DNA of 20,687 bases from JBBRGK01 sp036741355 (GCA_036741355.1 DAINSK010000053.1:1-20687); one strand, 5' to 3'. Positions 7,808 through 15,150 are shown, counted from the stretch's first letter. Numbers and translations are program-made. The notes: generated by a model from the letters alone, not told the origin.

Positions 7808-8782
7808 ATGCATCCCTTGCTCGGTATCGGCAGTCTCGTAGGCGTTGTCTTGGTCGGCGTCCTGCTCCTTTCTAGCCTGCGCCGCGTGCGAAGCTGGTCG
7901 CGGCGGCGCGACCTCGAATTCATTTTGCTCGTCATGCCAATGGTCAGCCTGGCGCTGAGCGTCGCGGGGCTCCGCTTTGGGGCAGGCTCGCTGTGCTTCC
8001 TTGGCCCGCTGCCGGTGGACTACCGCGTCAATATCGCGCTGGCCCTCTTTATGGGGCTCATGGCCGTGGCCGGGCTCGCGGGGGGCGTCCTGCGTCTGGT
8101 GCTGTTGCAGCGGACTTTCGCCGCCCGCGGACAGGCAGCGCAACCTTGGCTGGCTGCAGAGATAACACGGCTTGCGGGTCCGCTCGGCATCAGCCAGCCC
8201 GCTGTCCGTATCGTGGTGCACGACCGTCCGCTGGCGCTGACGTACGGTACACGCCGGCCGACGCTCTTGCTTTCAACCTGGATGCTGGCGCAGCTCGACA
8301 AACAGGAGCTCAGCGCCGTCCTCGCGCACGAGCTGGGCCATGTCGTCCAGCGTGACTGCGCGATGGTCTGGCTCGCAACCGTGCTGCGTGACGCGTTCTG
8401 GTATTTGCCAACCAGCCGGATAGCCTATCGGCAATTGCAACAGGACAAGGAGCCAGCCTGCGACGATTTTGCCAATGATATCACCGACCGACCGCTGGCA
8501 CTGGCGAGTGCGCTGGCCAAAGTTTGGCGGCACGCGGCGCTGGCACCCGCGGTTGGTATGGCTCAATCGCTCACGGGCGTGGACACCTCGATTGAAACCC
8601 GGATTACCCGGCTGCTCGTAGACGCGACGCCGGGCGTCGCGTCTATCCGGCACCATCGGCGAACCCTGGCCGCGGGCGGGGTGGCGCTGGCCGCGCTCGT
8701 GACCCTGGCGGTGACCAATGCCGTCGTGCTCTTAGCCCCGATGGGCTGCGGGTCGATGGCTCCCCTGGGAAAGCTCTTGTAG
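7808..8782 (+). CDS. M56-family membrane metallopeptidase (BlaR1-like, no sensor domain)
   Basis: The 324-residue protein has membrane segments near residues 5-22, 37-55, 73-100 and 285-305. The zinc peptidase motif is LAHELGHVV (H174, E175, H178), and QQDKEPACDDFA supplies the likely third ligand E215, as in BlaR1/MecR1. M56 proteins cut the cognate BlaI-type repressor in the cytoplasm when an external signal arrives. The external penicillin-binding sensor domain of BlaR1 is missing: after the last membrane segment only about 20 residues remain, containing MGCGSM. The signal is therefore not a beta-lactam bound in the classical way. ATG 7808 directly follows the repressor's TAA, which indicates translational coupling. 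The next gene starts 2 bases after its stop. Confidence 0.88.
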   Translation: MHPLLGIGSLVGVVLVGVLLLSSLRRVRSWSRRRDLEFILLVMPMVSLALSVAGLRFGAGSLCFLGPLPVDYRVNIALALFMGLMAVAGLAGGVLRLVLLQRTFAARGQAAQPWLAAEITRLAGPLGISQPAVRIVVHDRPLALTYGTRRPTLLLSTWMLAQLDKQELSAVLAHELGHVVQRDCAMVWLATVLRDAFWYLPTSRIAYRQLQQDKEPACDDFANDITDRPLALASALAKVWRHAALAPAVGMAQSLTGVDTSIETRITRLLVDATPGVASIRHHRRTLAAGGVALAALVTLAVTNAVVLLAPMGCGSMAPLGKLL

Positions 8783-8784
8783 TC

Positions 8785-9480
8785 ATGCGTGCTGTACCAC
8801 CGGATGTCGAGACGCCACAAATGCAGTCACAGGGTGCCAGACGGCGGCTTCCCCGCGTGGCGCTGGCCATCACCACACTCGTTCTGGTGGTTATTGCTAT
8901 CTGGTGGCTGAACGCTGGAACCCCACTGCCGGGACGAAGCCGCACCTCGGACGCGACCGGCCAGGCGGTCTCGGACGGCGCCGGCGGCTACGTGGCCTTT
9001 GCCGTGCCGGCGAACCATTCAACCCTCGCCAGCGTACCGGCGCCAAAGATCGGCGCTCTGGCGCCAGATTTTACCCTGCCCGGGCTCGACGGAACGCCGG
9101 TTCGCCTCAGTGACCTGCGCGGCAAGACGGTCCTCATCAACTTCTGGGCCACCTGGTGTGGACCTTGTCGTAAAGAGTTTCCCGAGCTTGTTAAACTGGT
9201 CCAGCAGCAAGGCGACCGCGGGCTGGTCGTTTTGGCGGTCGACGTGAGCGAGAGCCGCGACGACGTGGCCCGCTTTGCCCAGGAATTTGGCGCGACCTTT
9301 CCGATTGTGCTGGACAGCGACAGCAGCGTGGTGCAGAGCTATCGACTCATTGGGTTGCCGACGTCGCTGTTCGTCGATCGCGACGGCATCCTGCGCGCTC
9401 AGCAGCTGGGCCCGCTGTCCGAAGCGAGTCTGACCGCGAAGTTGGGCCAGGCCGGCTTGCACCTGTCCATAGGGCGATAA
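8785..9480 (+). CDS. TlpA/ResA-like membrane-anchored thiol-disulfide redoxin
   Basis: The 231-residue protein has an N-terminal anchor (LAITTLVLVVIAIWWL, residues 27-42), a linker, then an AhpC/TSA-TlpA domain: APDFTLPGLDGTPVRLSDLR, INFWATWCGPCRKEFPEL with active-site C125 and C128, and the cis-proline loop GLPTSLFVDRDG. Such proteins work outside the membrane, reducing disulfides in cytochrome c maturation or in other envelope proteins, with electrons from CcdA. The gene begins 2 bases after the M56 stop and is followed 9 bases later by ccdA. ATG 8785 is the longest start; ATG 8821 (residue 13) is also possible because neither has a strong ribosome site. Confidence 0.9.
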   Translation: MRAVPPDVETPQMQSQGARRRLPRVALAITTLVLVVIAIWWLNAGTPLPGRSRTSDATGQAVSDGAGGYVAFAVPANHSTLASVPAPKIGALAPDFTLPGLDGTPVRLSDLRGKTVLINFWATWCGPCRKEFPELVKLVQQQGDRGLVVLAVDVSESRDDVARFAQEFGATFPIVLDSDSSVVQSYRLIGLPTSLFVDRDGILRAQQLGPLSEASLTAKLGQAGLHLSIGR

Positions 9481-9489
9481 GGAGAATCG

Positions 9490-10215
9490 ATGGAGCTTGC
9501 CGGCGTTAACATCCTGGTCGCGTTCCTCGCGGGGCTCGTATCCTGCATATCGCCGTGCGTGCTGCCGCTTGCGCCCGTCTACGTCGGCAGCCTGGCCGGC
9601 AATATGGCGGCAGCGGGGTCTGTTGACCGCCGTGCCCCGGTGATGCATGCACTCGTGTTCATGGCCGGCTTTGGCCTGCTCTTCATTGCCCTTGGTCTTT
9701 CGGTTGGCTTGGTGGGCTACGCCCTGCGGGATCAACAGCCGCTCCTGCAGAAGCTGGGCGGTATCGCCCTTATCGTCATGGGCCTGCATATGAGCCGGAT
9801 TATTGAAATCCCGGCGCTCTATCGCGGCATCGGCCTCAACTGGGGTACCGGCCCCACGCCTGGCTACCTGCGTTCGTTCCTGGCCGGCATCTCTATCTCT
9901 GCCGGCTGGCTTCCCTGCATCGGCCCGACGCTGGGCACCATCCTGACGTTGGCGCTCACCTCGGGTGCCGTCGTGCAAAGCGGCATCCTGCTCCTTGTCT
10001 ACGCGCTGGGCCTGGCGGTGCCGTTCGTCGGTATCGGCCTCACCCTCTCACGGATGCCGCCGGCCGTGCGGTTCCTGCAGCGCCACCACGACCTCATCGG
10101 TCTGGTCGCCGGGCTTCTACTCATCGCCATGGGCATCGTCGTCTTCACCGGAACCATGGCCCGCTTGAATGCCGCGTTCGGCTTCACTTCGAGTGGATTG
10201 GGGGCAAAGTTATGA
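9490..10215 (+). CDS. ccdA: CcdA-type transmembrane electron carrier
   Basis: The 241-residue protein has about six membrane segments and the CcdA/DsbD-beta signature FLAGLVSCISPCVLPLAPVY (C19 and C23), with the partner Cys in GWLPCIGPTLG of a later segment. CcdA moves electrons from cytoplasmic thioredoxin across the membrane to extracytoplasmic redoxins such as TlpA/ResA. GGAG 5 bases before ATG 9490 supports the start. Its position between a TlpA-like gene and a thioredoxin-like lipoprotein gene fits a shared electron path. Its stop TGA (10213-10215) overlaps the ATG of a 14-codon ORF. Confidence 0.92.
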   Translation: MELAGVNILVAFLAGLVSCISPCVLPLAPVYVGSLAGNMAAAGSVDRRAPVMHALVFMAGFGLLFIALGLSVGLVGYALRDQQPLLQKLGGIALIVMGLHMSRIIEIPALYRGIGLNWGTGPTPGYLRSFLAGISISAGWLPCIGPTLGTILTLALTSGAVVQSGILLLVYALGLAVPFVGIGLTLSRMPPAVRFLQRHHDLIGLVAGLLLIAMGIVVFTGTMARLNAAFGFTSSGLGAKL

Positions 10216-10256
10216 ATCGATTGAAGACGGTGGTTCCTGAAAAGGAACGGGTTTGA
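10212..10256 (+). other. Short ORF linking ccdA and the thioredoxin-like gene
   Basis: ATG 10212 overlaps the ccdA stop (ATGA) and gives MNRLKTVVPEKERV, ending in a TGA at 10254-10256 that overlaps the TTG start of the next gene (TTTGA). It may serve translational coupling, or it may be the remnant of a longer N-terminus lost by frameshift. I saw no similarity to a known peptide. Confidence 0.3.
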
Positions 10257-10672
10257 AACATCCGATTCGCGTGGTGAGCATCCTCGGCTTCGTGCTGTTG
10301 CTGCCGCTCCTGATCAGCGCCTGCGGTACGAACAAGGGGTCATCCGGCCCAGCCGTGAGCGAGTTGAACAAAGTTACCTCGATCAAACGCGGTGAGCCGG
10401 CACTCGTCTTCGTCTACACCGACGGCTGAGTGCCGTGCGCACAAAGCGCGCCCGTGGTCGATGGGCTCGAGCAGGACTACGCCGGCAAGTTGCAGGTAAT
10501 CCGCCTCAATTTCAACGACACCAAAAACGCCAAGGCTCTTCAGACGCTCAACGTCTCCAGCCACCCGACGGTGGTGCTGATAGACCGCAAGGGGACGCCG
10601 CAGGGGTCGCTCGCCGGGATTGCGACAGACGCCAAGCTCAGGCCCAATATCGACGCGTTGCTATCCCAATAG
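10253..10672 (+). CDS. Thioredoxin-like lipoprotein with in-frame TGA at the first active-site position (candidate selenoprotein)
   Basis: From TTG 10253 (AAAGGA upstream at normal distance) the frame encodes 139 residues if TGA 10427-10429 is read through. Residues 5-24 are a lipoprotein signal ending in lipobox ISAC, so the protein is lipid-anchored outside the cell. A thioredoxin domain follows: PALVFVYTDG, then the TGA, then VPCAQSAPVVDGLEQ, and the cis-proline segment NVSSHPTVVLIDRKG. Aligned with WCxxC, the TGA falls on the first Cys and C62 is the second, giving UxxC. Both sides of the TGA keep the frame and family pattern. A SECIS-like hairpin lies just downstream. It follows ccdA in the operon, which could supply electrons. 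If TGA is not decoded as Sec, the product is a 58-residue fragment and the gene is a pseudogene. Sec machinery cannot be checked in this window. Confidence 0.7.
10447..10469 (+). promoter_or_regulatory. Candidate bacterial SECIS hairpin
   Basis: GCCCG (10450-10454) pairs with TGGGC (10462-10466, one G-U pair) around a 7-base loop TGGTCGA. Beyond a single C-U mismatch, two more pairs (CG/CG) extend the stem to 10447-10469. The loop begins 25 bases after the TGA and carries GGUC with G as its second base. This matches the known rule for bacterial SECIS elements: a G in the first two loop bases, and a loop 16-37 bases from the UGA. E. coli fdhF also has GGUC. The fit is by eye, not a folding calculation. 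Confidence 0.5.
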
Positions 10673-10680
10673 GGGGAGTC

Positions 10681-10776
10681 GTGTGCGGCTCCACGACTAT
10701 CCGCAGGACACTCGTCGGACGGGACCAGCGGTCGTTCTCGTGCCACGGTGGCTGCGGGAGCGCCGCGCGGGCTTGA
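10681..10776 (+). other. Possible small Cys-containing ORF (31 aa)
   Basis: GTG 10681, just behind an AGGGGGAG motif, opens a 31-codon frame that includes SFSCHGGCGSAARA and ends in a TGA (10774-10776) directly before the methyltransferase's ribosome site. The Cys pair CHGGC is notable, but the spacing of only 2 bases between the ribosome-site-like motif and the start is poor. It fills the gap between two operon genes. I do not recognise it, and it may be chance. Confidence 0.22.
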
Positions 10777-10787
10777 AGGAGGACACC

Positions 10788-11420
10788 ATGCCCTGCACCG
10801 CGGTCGGGCGACCACAGCGTGGCCATCGCCTGTTCGCCGCCCTGTACGACCGGGTCACTGCGGCGTCCGAGCGTAAGTTCGTGGTACGGCACCGAGCCCA
10901 ACTCCTCGGGTTGCTAGACGGGAAGGTGCTGGAAATTGGTGTCGGCACCGGGGCCAACTTTCCCTACTATCCGCCGGCTGCGGAGGTCGTCGGTATTGAG
11001 CCCGACCCCTTCATGCTCCGGCGGGCGGAGGTCAGGCTCGCCCGGTCCGGCCGGCCGAACATCACGCTGCAATCAGGCAGTGCCGAACGGCTGCTCTTCG
11101 CCGATCAGAGCTTCGACCATGTCGTTAGCACGCTCGTGCTCTGCACCGTGGCGGACCCGCTGCAGGCCCTCGCCGAAATCCGGCGGGTGCTCAAGTCGGG
11201 CGGAGCGCTGCACATTATTGAGCATGTGCGCGCTGAAGGGTGGCTGGGTCACGGCCAGGACCTGCTGCGCCCGGCCTGGCAATTCGTCGGTGCGGGCTGC
11301 GTCCTCAATCGCCGTACCGCCGAGCTCATTCAAGCGGCCGGCTTCCGTATCGAGACGCTGGTGCCGTACCGGATGGCGTTCGGGATACCCATGCTGGTCG
11401 GGATGGCCCGCCCAACCTAA
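10788..11420 (+). CDS. Class I SAM methyltransferase, METTL7-like
   Basis: The 210-residue protein has motif I LEIGVGTGANF (residues 48-58), the acidic E71 that binds the SAM ribose, SFDHVVSTLVLCTVADPLQA (motif IV region), and RRVLKSGGALHIIEHV. The C-terminal part, LRPAWQFVGAGCVLNR and TAELIQAAGF, together with GTGANFPYYPP and STLVLCTV, resembles the METTL7 (TMT1) group, whose human members methylate thiol compounds. Bacterial members of this group have no firm function that I know of; a thiol substrate would suit the thiol-redox neighbours, but this is inference. GGAGG 5 bases before ATG 10788 sets the start. The gene lies between two copies of the thioredoxin-like gene's 3' end. Confidence 0.85.
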   Translation: MPCTAVGRPQRGHRLFAALYDRVTAASERKFVVRHRAQLLGLLDGKVLEIGVGTGANFPYYPPAAEVVGIEPDPFMLRRAEVRLARSGRPNITLQSGSAERLLFADQSFDHVVSTLVLCTVADPLQALAEIRRVLKSGGALHIIEHVRAEGWLGHGQDLLRPAWQFVGAGCVLNRRTAELIQAAGFRIETLVPYRMAFGIPMLVGMARPT

Positions 11421-11452
11421 CGAGTGTCTGCTCGTCCCAGCCAGCGAGTGCC

Positions 11453-11599
11453 ATGCGACAACGTCTCCAGACGCTCAACGACTCCAGCCACCCGACGGTG
11501 GTGCTGATAGACCGCAAGGGGACGTCGCAGGAGCCGCTCGCCGGGATTGCAACAGGCGCCAAACTCAGGCCCAAAATCGACGCGCTGCTATCCCAATAG
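11453..11599 (+). pseudogene. Truncated second copy of the thioredoxin-like gene 3' end
   Basis: Bases 11467-11605 closely match the 3' end of the thioredoxin-like gene (10541-10678), with a run of identity across the SSHPTVVLIDRKG codons and through the stop and the following TAGGGGGAG. The frame is kept (48 codons from ATG 11453), with substitutions such as GTPQGS to GTSQEP. The N-terminal half with signal peptide and active site is missing, so it cannot act as a redoxin. It is a duplication remnant in direct orientation behind the methyltransferase gene. Confidence 0.85.
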
Positions 11600-11676
11600 G
11601 GGGAGCGCGGTCACCAGTTGCTCGTTGCGGCACCGGACGCTTGCGTCCAGGCGATTCGATCGGCGGTCCTGCTGCC

Positions 11677-14600
11677 TTACGGCTGAGTGCCGACCACGGT
11701 AGATGTGCCTGCAGATGCCGCCACCGAACTGATGCGGACGAGGGCGTTGCCATCGTCAGCAGCCTCCGCAATCCACACCGAACCGTCGCCTGCTGGGGCC
11801 GGCCACCAAGGGCCTGCAGCGGTTCTGAAGGTGCGGAATTGCTGTGTAGTGGAATCGAATGCATAGACGGTATTTCCAGTCGTCCCCACCCAGATAACGC
11901 CGTTGGCGTCCAACGTCACTCCGTAGGCATCCCCACCCGGCAACGCTAGGAGCGAAACCTGGCCGTTGTGCGGGTCCAGGCGACCCAGCTTTCCGCCTTC
12001 TGCGTTTGCGCCGAACCAGACGGTTCCGTCGGCAGCCACGTCGATCCCGGTCGTTCGCTTGGTGCCCGGCACGCTGGTAATGTCGATACGGCCGCTGGCG
12101 GGATCCAGCACACCGATCGAGGCGGAGGCGATGTCGGTGAACCACACCCGACCATCCGGTGCTATGTGCAGCCAATAAGGCAGGAACTTCGCGTCCGGGA
12201 CGGGATACTCGGCAAAAGTACGGGCAGCCGGGTCGTACACCCCGACCTTGTGCATGGCGAGTTCTGTGAACCAGACGCGGCCGTGGCTGTCCAGCGCAAT
12301 TCCCGAGGGGTTCGAATTCGGGGTGGGTATGGGAATCTCTCGATAGTCACCGGTAACCGCGTCGAACCGGCCGAGCGCACTAACGCCGCTCTGGGCGAGC
12401 CAGACTACATTCGCGGCGTCGACAACGACGCCCATGGATCCGATGGACCGGCCAGGTGGATAGGCCATTTCAGTGTACGTGTTGGTGGACGGGTCGAGGA
12501 CGGCGAGCTTATTCGCCGTCATCTCGCCAATCCAGATCCGCCCGTCGGAACCGATCGCCGGAATCATCAACCCGCTACCGGAAGTTGGCACCTTCCAGCT
12601 TGAGTAATCAGCCGAGCGGACCGGTGCGACAGTAGTTGTGACCGGACGACCGGTGCGTCCAGCGGCCGCCGCCCCTGGGCCGGTTGAAGGCGACGCCACG
12701 GGTCCGGCGGCTGCTTGCAGTTCGCCGCCGGCGCCTGTGCGTGACCCCGACGAAGGTAAGGAAACCACGAAAACGGCCACCGCTACGAGAGCAGTCGTGG
12801 ACGCGGCCAGCGCCACGGTCCGCGGCGGAAGCGCGGGAAACCCAAAGCGCCAGCGCAGGACGGCAAGCAGGACCGCCGTCGCAAGCAGCACAGCGGCCGC
12901 GCCCTGGGCCGGTGTAATTCCATGCGCCGGGTATGCGGTCGCGTCGATGGCTGCGGCGCCGGAGCTGCCGGGAACCGTGACCCTGAATGCGCCTTCGACG
13001 TCATCATGCTGTGCGCGTCGCACATTGACGCGGATCTCCCAGCGGCCGCCAACGCCCAGGTTTGCTGCGCTGGCGGCGAAGAGTCCGGGGGATCCGGCCA
13101 CCGGGTCGAGCGTGACGGTTGAGCCGCCGGTCTGTTCCTTCGCGGACTGGAAGCGAAGCTGAACCCGTTGTGCCACATCCACACCGGGACTCGCGAGCTG
13201 CACGCGGAACTCGTTGTCGCCGATCCGGTTCGGATTGACGCCCAGCGATATTCGCAGGTCTCCCGCGGAGGTCTCGCGGCTGTATACGGACGAGGCGGCA
13301 GCCGCCGCCGGCTGCCGGCCGTTTGCAGATGCCACCGGATTCCTCGCCGGAACGAGGAACACGAGAACGGCGGCGGCGGCGACAACTATTGCGCCGGCGA
13401 TACTTTCGAGCACGATCACACGCGCGAGACGGCGCCCTTGCTGCTCGGTCTGATCGTCGTTGCGGTGGGAGAGGCGTTCGAAGCGCGCCGCGATGCGGAC
13501 CGAGTTCAGCAGCCCAATTCCGAGCAGCGGCAACACGAAAGCGAGCTTGACGAGCAATGTACGGCCATACGCCGTGTCCTTCAACGCGGCCGGCGAAGCG
13601 ATCTGTACGAGGGCATTGAAGGTGCCGCTAAGCAAGACGATGGCAACGCTGCAGGCCGCCAGGATCGAAAACCGGCGCAAAGCCGAGGATTGCAGCCGGC
13701 GTCGAATCGGGTTCGATAGGCCGGGTCCCATGCTCAGAACCGCCGGCAACTGCACTAAACAGCCGAGCCAGAACGCGACGCCGGTCAGGTGTAGGAAGTC
13801 ACTGAGGACGGACCAGTCAGAGCCGATTCCGGCCGCCGCGTGTGAGGTGAGCGACATGGTGAGCAGCCCGCCCAGGCCGGTGACCAGGCCGGCCCACAGC
13901 AGCGCCGCCGTCAGCCGGTCGTTGGCACGACGGGCGGTTCTCGTCACCCACCAAACCAGGCCCCCGGCGATCAGCGCCAGCGCCTCGCGGGCCAGCCAGT
14001 AGGTGCCGGTTCTGCCGCTCAGGAGGTCGCGCAGGGCGCCGAGCGAGCCGATCTGCTCTGCTTGCCGCAGCAGAACGGCCGCGTTGATGATCGCGACGAG
14101 AATCAGCGCGGCAGGGACGACCGCGCCGAGCAGCCAAAGTGTAAATTGCCTGGCTTTGAGGCGGTCGGAGCCTGCCAGAGCTCCGGCTGCCGGAAACAGT
14201 ATCAGCGCCGCAAACCCGAATCCGCCGGTGATCCCGAACAGGCCGAAGTAAAGTAGCCAGCGGAGGACCGCATCGGGAGGTTGGAGCGCGGACGACCCGC
14301 CGCCCTCAGTGGGCGGGCGGGCTATGCCGGCCGGCGCCGTCCCGTCGGCATTGAGCACCGTAAACGGGAACGTACCTTGCCAGCGGTGGGCGTCGACATC
14401 AGAAACAGTCACCCAATTGACGTAATAGAATCCCGGACCGAGCGGCTCAACGCTCACGGTCACTTCCGTTGGGTCGTCCGTGAATCGAACGTCACGCTTA
14501 TCGTGCCGAGCGCCGGAAGAATCGAAAACCTGGATCGTGCTGAATGAATGGTTGGCCGGCTCGCTGAAGAAGAGATCGATGCGCTGCGGAGACGCGGTCA

Positions 14601-14781
14601 GCCGCGCGTTCTGCGGCGGATCGGAGCGCACCAAGACAGCGTGGGCCAGCGCTGCCGAAGGATGACCTCCGAGCACTAGCAGGGTGCCAGCCACGAGGAA
14701 TACCACGCAGCGAGATGCCCACCACGGCATTCGTAGCCGCGCCCAGCGCGCCGAGTCTCCATACCTGCTGCTGGTCACCAC
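11677..14781 (-). CDS. CopC-CopD fusion with YtkA/FixH-like domain and Vgb-type beta-propeller
   Basis: The 1034-residue protein starts with a signal peptide ending ALA before HAVLVRSDPPQNARL. This is a CopC domain (about 47-142) with the N-terminal His of the mature protein and H132 (DAHRWQGTF) as likely copper ligands. A CopD domain with about eight membrane segments follows (170-470), including WLGCLVQLPAVL. Then comes an extracytoplasmic beta domain (about 495-610, YtkA/FixH-like), two more membrane segments, and a C-terminal virginiamycin-B-lyase-like propeller (about 740-1020) with repeats such as DGRIWIGEMTANKLAVLDP and GRVWFTELAMHKVGVYDP. CopC binds copper and CopD imports it or passes it on; the propeller's role is unknown. 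GTG 14781 has GAGG upstream. The gene is transcribed away from the DUF2933 gene. Confidence 0.88.
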   Translation of the reverse strand: MVTSSRYGDSARWARLRMPWWASRCVVFLVAGTLLVLGGHPSAALAHAVLVRSDPPQNARLTASPQRIDLFFSEPANHSFSTIQVFDSSGARHDKRDVRFTDDPTEVTVSVEPLGPGFYYVNWVTVSDVDAHRWQGTFPFTVLNADGTAPAGIARPPTEGGGSSALQPPDAVLRWLLYFGLFGITGGFGFAALILFPAAGALAGSDRLKARQFTLWLLGAVVPAALILVAIINAAVLLRQAEQIGSLGALRDLLSGRTGTYWLAREALALIAGGLVWWVTRTARRANDRLTAALLWAGLVTGLGGLLTMSLTSHAAAGIGSDWSVLSDFLHLTGVAFWLGCLVQLPAVLSMGPGLSNPIRRRLQSSALRRFSILAACSVAIVLLSGTFNALVQIASPAALKDTAYGRTLLVKLAFVLPLLGIGLLNSVRIAARFERLSHRNDDQTEQQGRRLARVIVLESIAGAIVVAAAAVLVFLVPARNPVASANGRQPAAAAASSVYSRETSAGDLRISLGVNPNRIGDNEFRVQLASPGVDVAQRVQLRFQSAKEQTGGSTVTLDPVAGSPGLFAASAANLGVGGRWEIRVNVRRAQHDDVEGAFRVTVPGSSGAAAIDATAYPAHGITPAQGAAAVLLATAVLLAVLRWRFGFPALPPRTVALAASTTALVAVAVFVVSLPSSGSRTGAGGELQAAAGPVASPSTGPGAAAAGRTGRPVTTTVAPVRSADYSSWKVPTSGSGLMIPAIGSDGRIWIGEMTANKLAVLDPSTNTYTEMAYPPGRSIGSMGVVVDAANVVWLAQSGVSALGRFDAVTGDYREIPIPTPNSNPSGIALDSHGRVWFTELAMHKVGVYDPAARTFAEYPVPDAKFLPYWLHIAPDGRVWFTDIASASIGVLDPASGRIDITSVPGTKRTTGIDVAADGTVWFGANAEGGKLGRLDPHNGQVSLLALPGGDAYGVTLDANGVIWVGTTGNTVYAFDSTTQQFRTFRTAAGPWWPAPAGDGSVWIAEAADDGNALVRISSVAASAGTSTVVGTQP

Positions 14782-14817
14782 GTTACCTCGGTGAATGCGG
14801 GAAGGCGTGTTGCCGGC

Positions 14818-14913
14818 TCAGCATCTCATCATTCGGCGCATCATATCTTCCATCGGCCCGGCTGAATCGCGCATGCTGGACACGCCGTACCAACTCTGGA
14901 GGTAGCCCTCCAT
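14818..14913 (-). other. Possible Met-rich small ORF (31 aa) upstream of the CopC-CopD gene
   Basis: On the minus strand ATG 14913 opens a 31-codon frame starting MEGYLQSWYGVSSMRDS and ending PMEDMMRRMMRC before TGA 14818-14820. Seven Met and a terminal Cys in the last 18 residues resemble copper-binding Met motifs. The stop is 36 bases before the CopC-CopD GTG on the same strand, so it could be a leader peptide or small metal-binding protein. No strong ribosome site precedes it. The frame is open for nine more codons upstream, so it may also be the tail of a decayed gene. Confidence 0.35.
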
Positions 14914-14948
14914 CTCGGTGATCCCGACCGCCTGCTTTTAGACTCTAC

Positions 14949-15017
14949 CTATCGGTCTGCCAGGATGAGCACCGGCCCTACGGCAAAGCCTACCATGAAC
15001 AGTAGTACTACCAACAT
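14949..15017 (-). other. Possible single-span hydrophobic peptide (22 aa)
   Basis: ATG 15017 on the minus strand gives MLVVLLFMVGFAVGPVLILA followed by DR and a TAG at 14949-14951. This is one uninterrupted membrane segment in the right orientation to belong to the CopC-CopD transcript. No clear ribosome site is visible, and a GTAGTACTAC palindrome lies within its first codons, so it may be a chance frame over a regulatory site. Confidence 0.25.
15002..15011. promoter_or_regulatory. Perfect palindrome GTAGTACTAC
   Basis: A 10-bp perfect palindrome lies in the divergent region between the CopC-CopD gene and the DUF2933 gene. It contains the TACTA element that is repeated three times over the BlaI-operon promoter, so it is a candidate site for the same repressor. 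Confidence 0.3.
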
Positions 15018-15057
15018 ATGTATCTTGTCATGCGGGCCGGGAGCCGTTGTTCTACGA

Positions 15058-15086
15058 TCGACAGTCGTACGATGGCCGTGTATACT
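15058..15086 (+). promoter_or_regulatory. Promoter of the DUF2933/heavy-metal-binding gene
   Basis: TCGACA (15058-15063), exactly 17 bases, then TATACT (15081-15086) match the sigma-70 consensus at five of six positions each. The spacer holds GTCGTACGA (15064-15072), which also occurs within the perfect palindrome GTCGTACGAC at 7281-7290 in the BlaI-operon leader. The promoter lies 65 bases before the GTG start at 15151. Confidence 0.6.
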
Positions 15087-15150
15087 TTGCTTTAACACCG
15101 CGACCGAACGCTGCCAAGTGCGGTTGTAACATTGGGTGGAGGTATCCGAC

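Noticed and set aside
11679..11694. Fourteen-base match (ACGGCTGAGTGCCG) between the TGA site of the thioredoxin-like gene and the 3' end of the CopC-CopD gene
   Set aside because: The flanks do not match, the frames and strands differ, and a short GC-rich match of this size can arise by chance.
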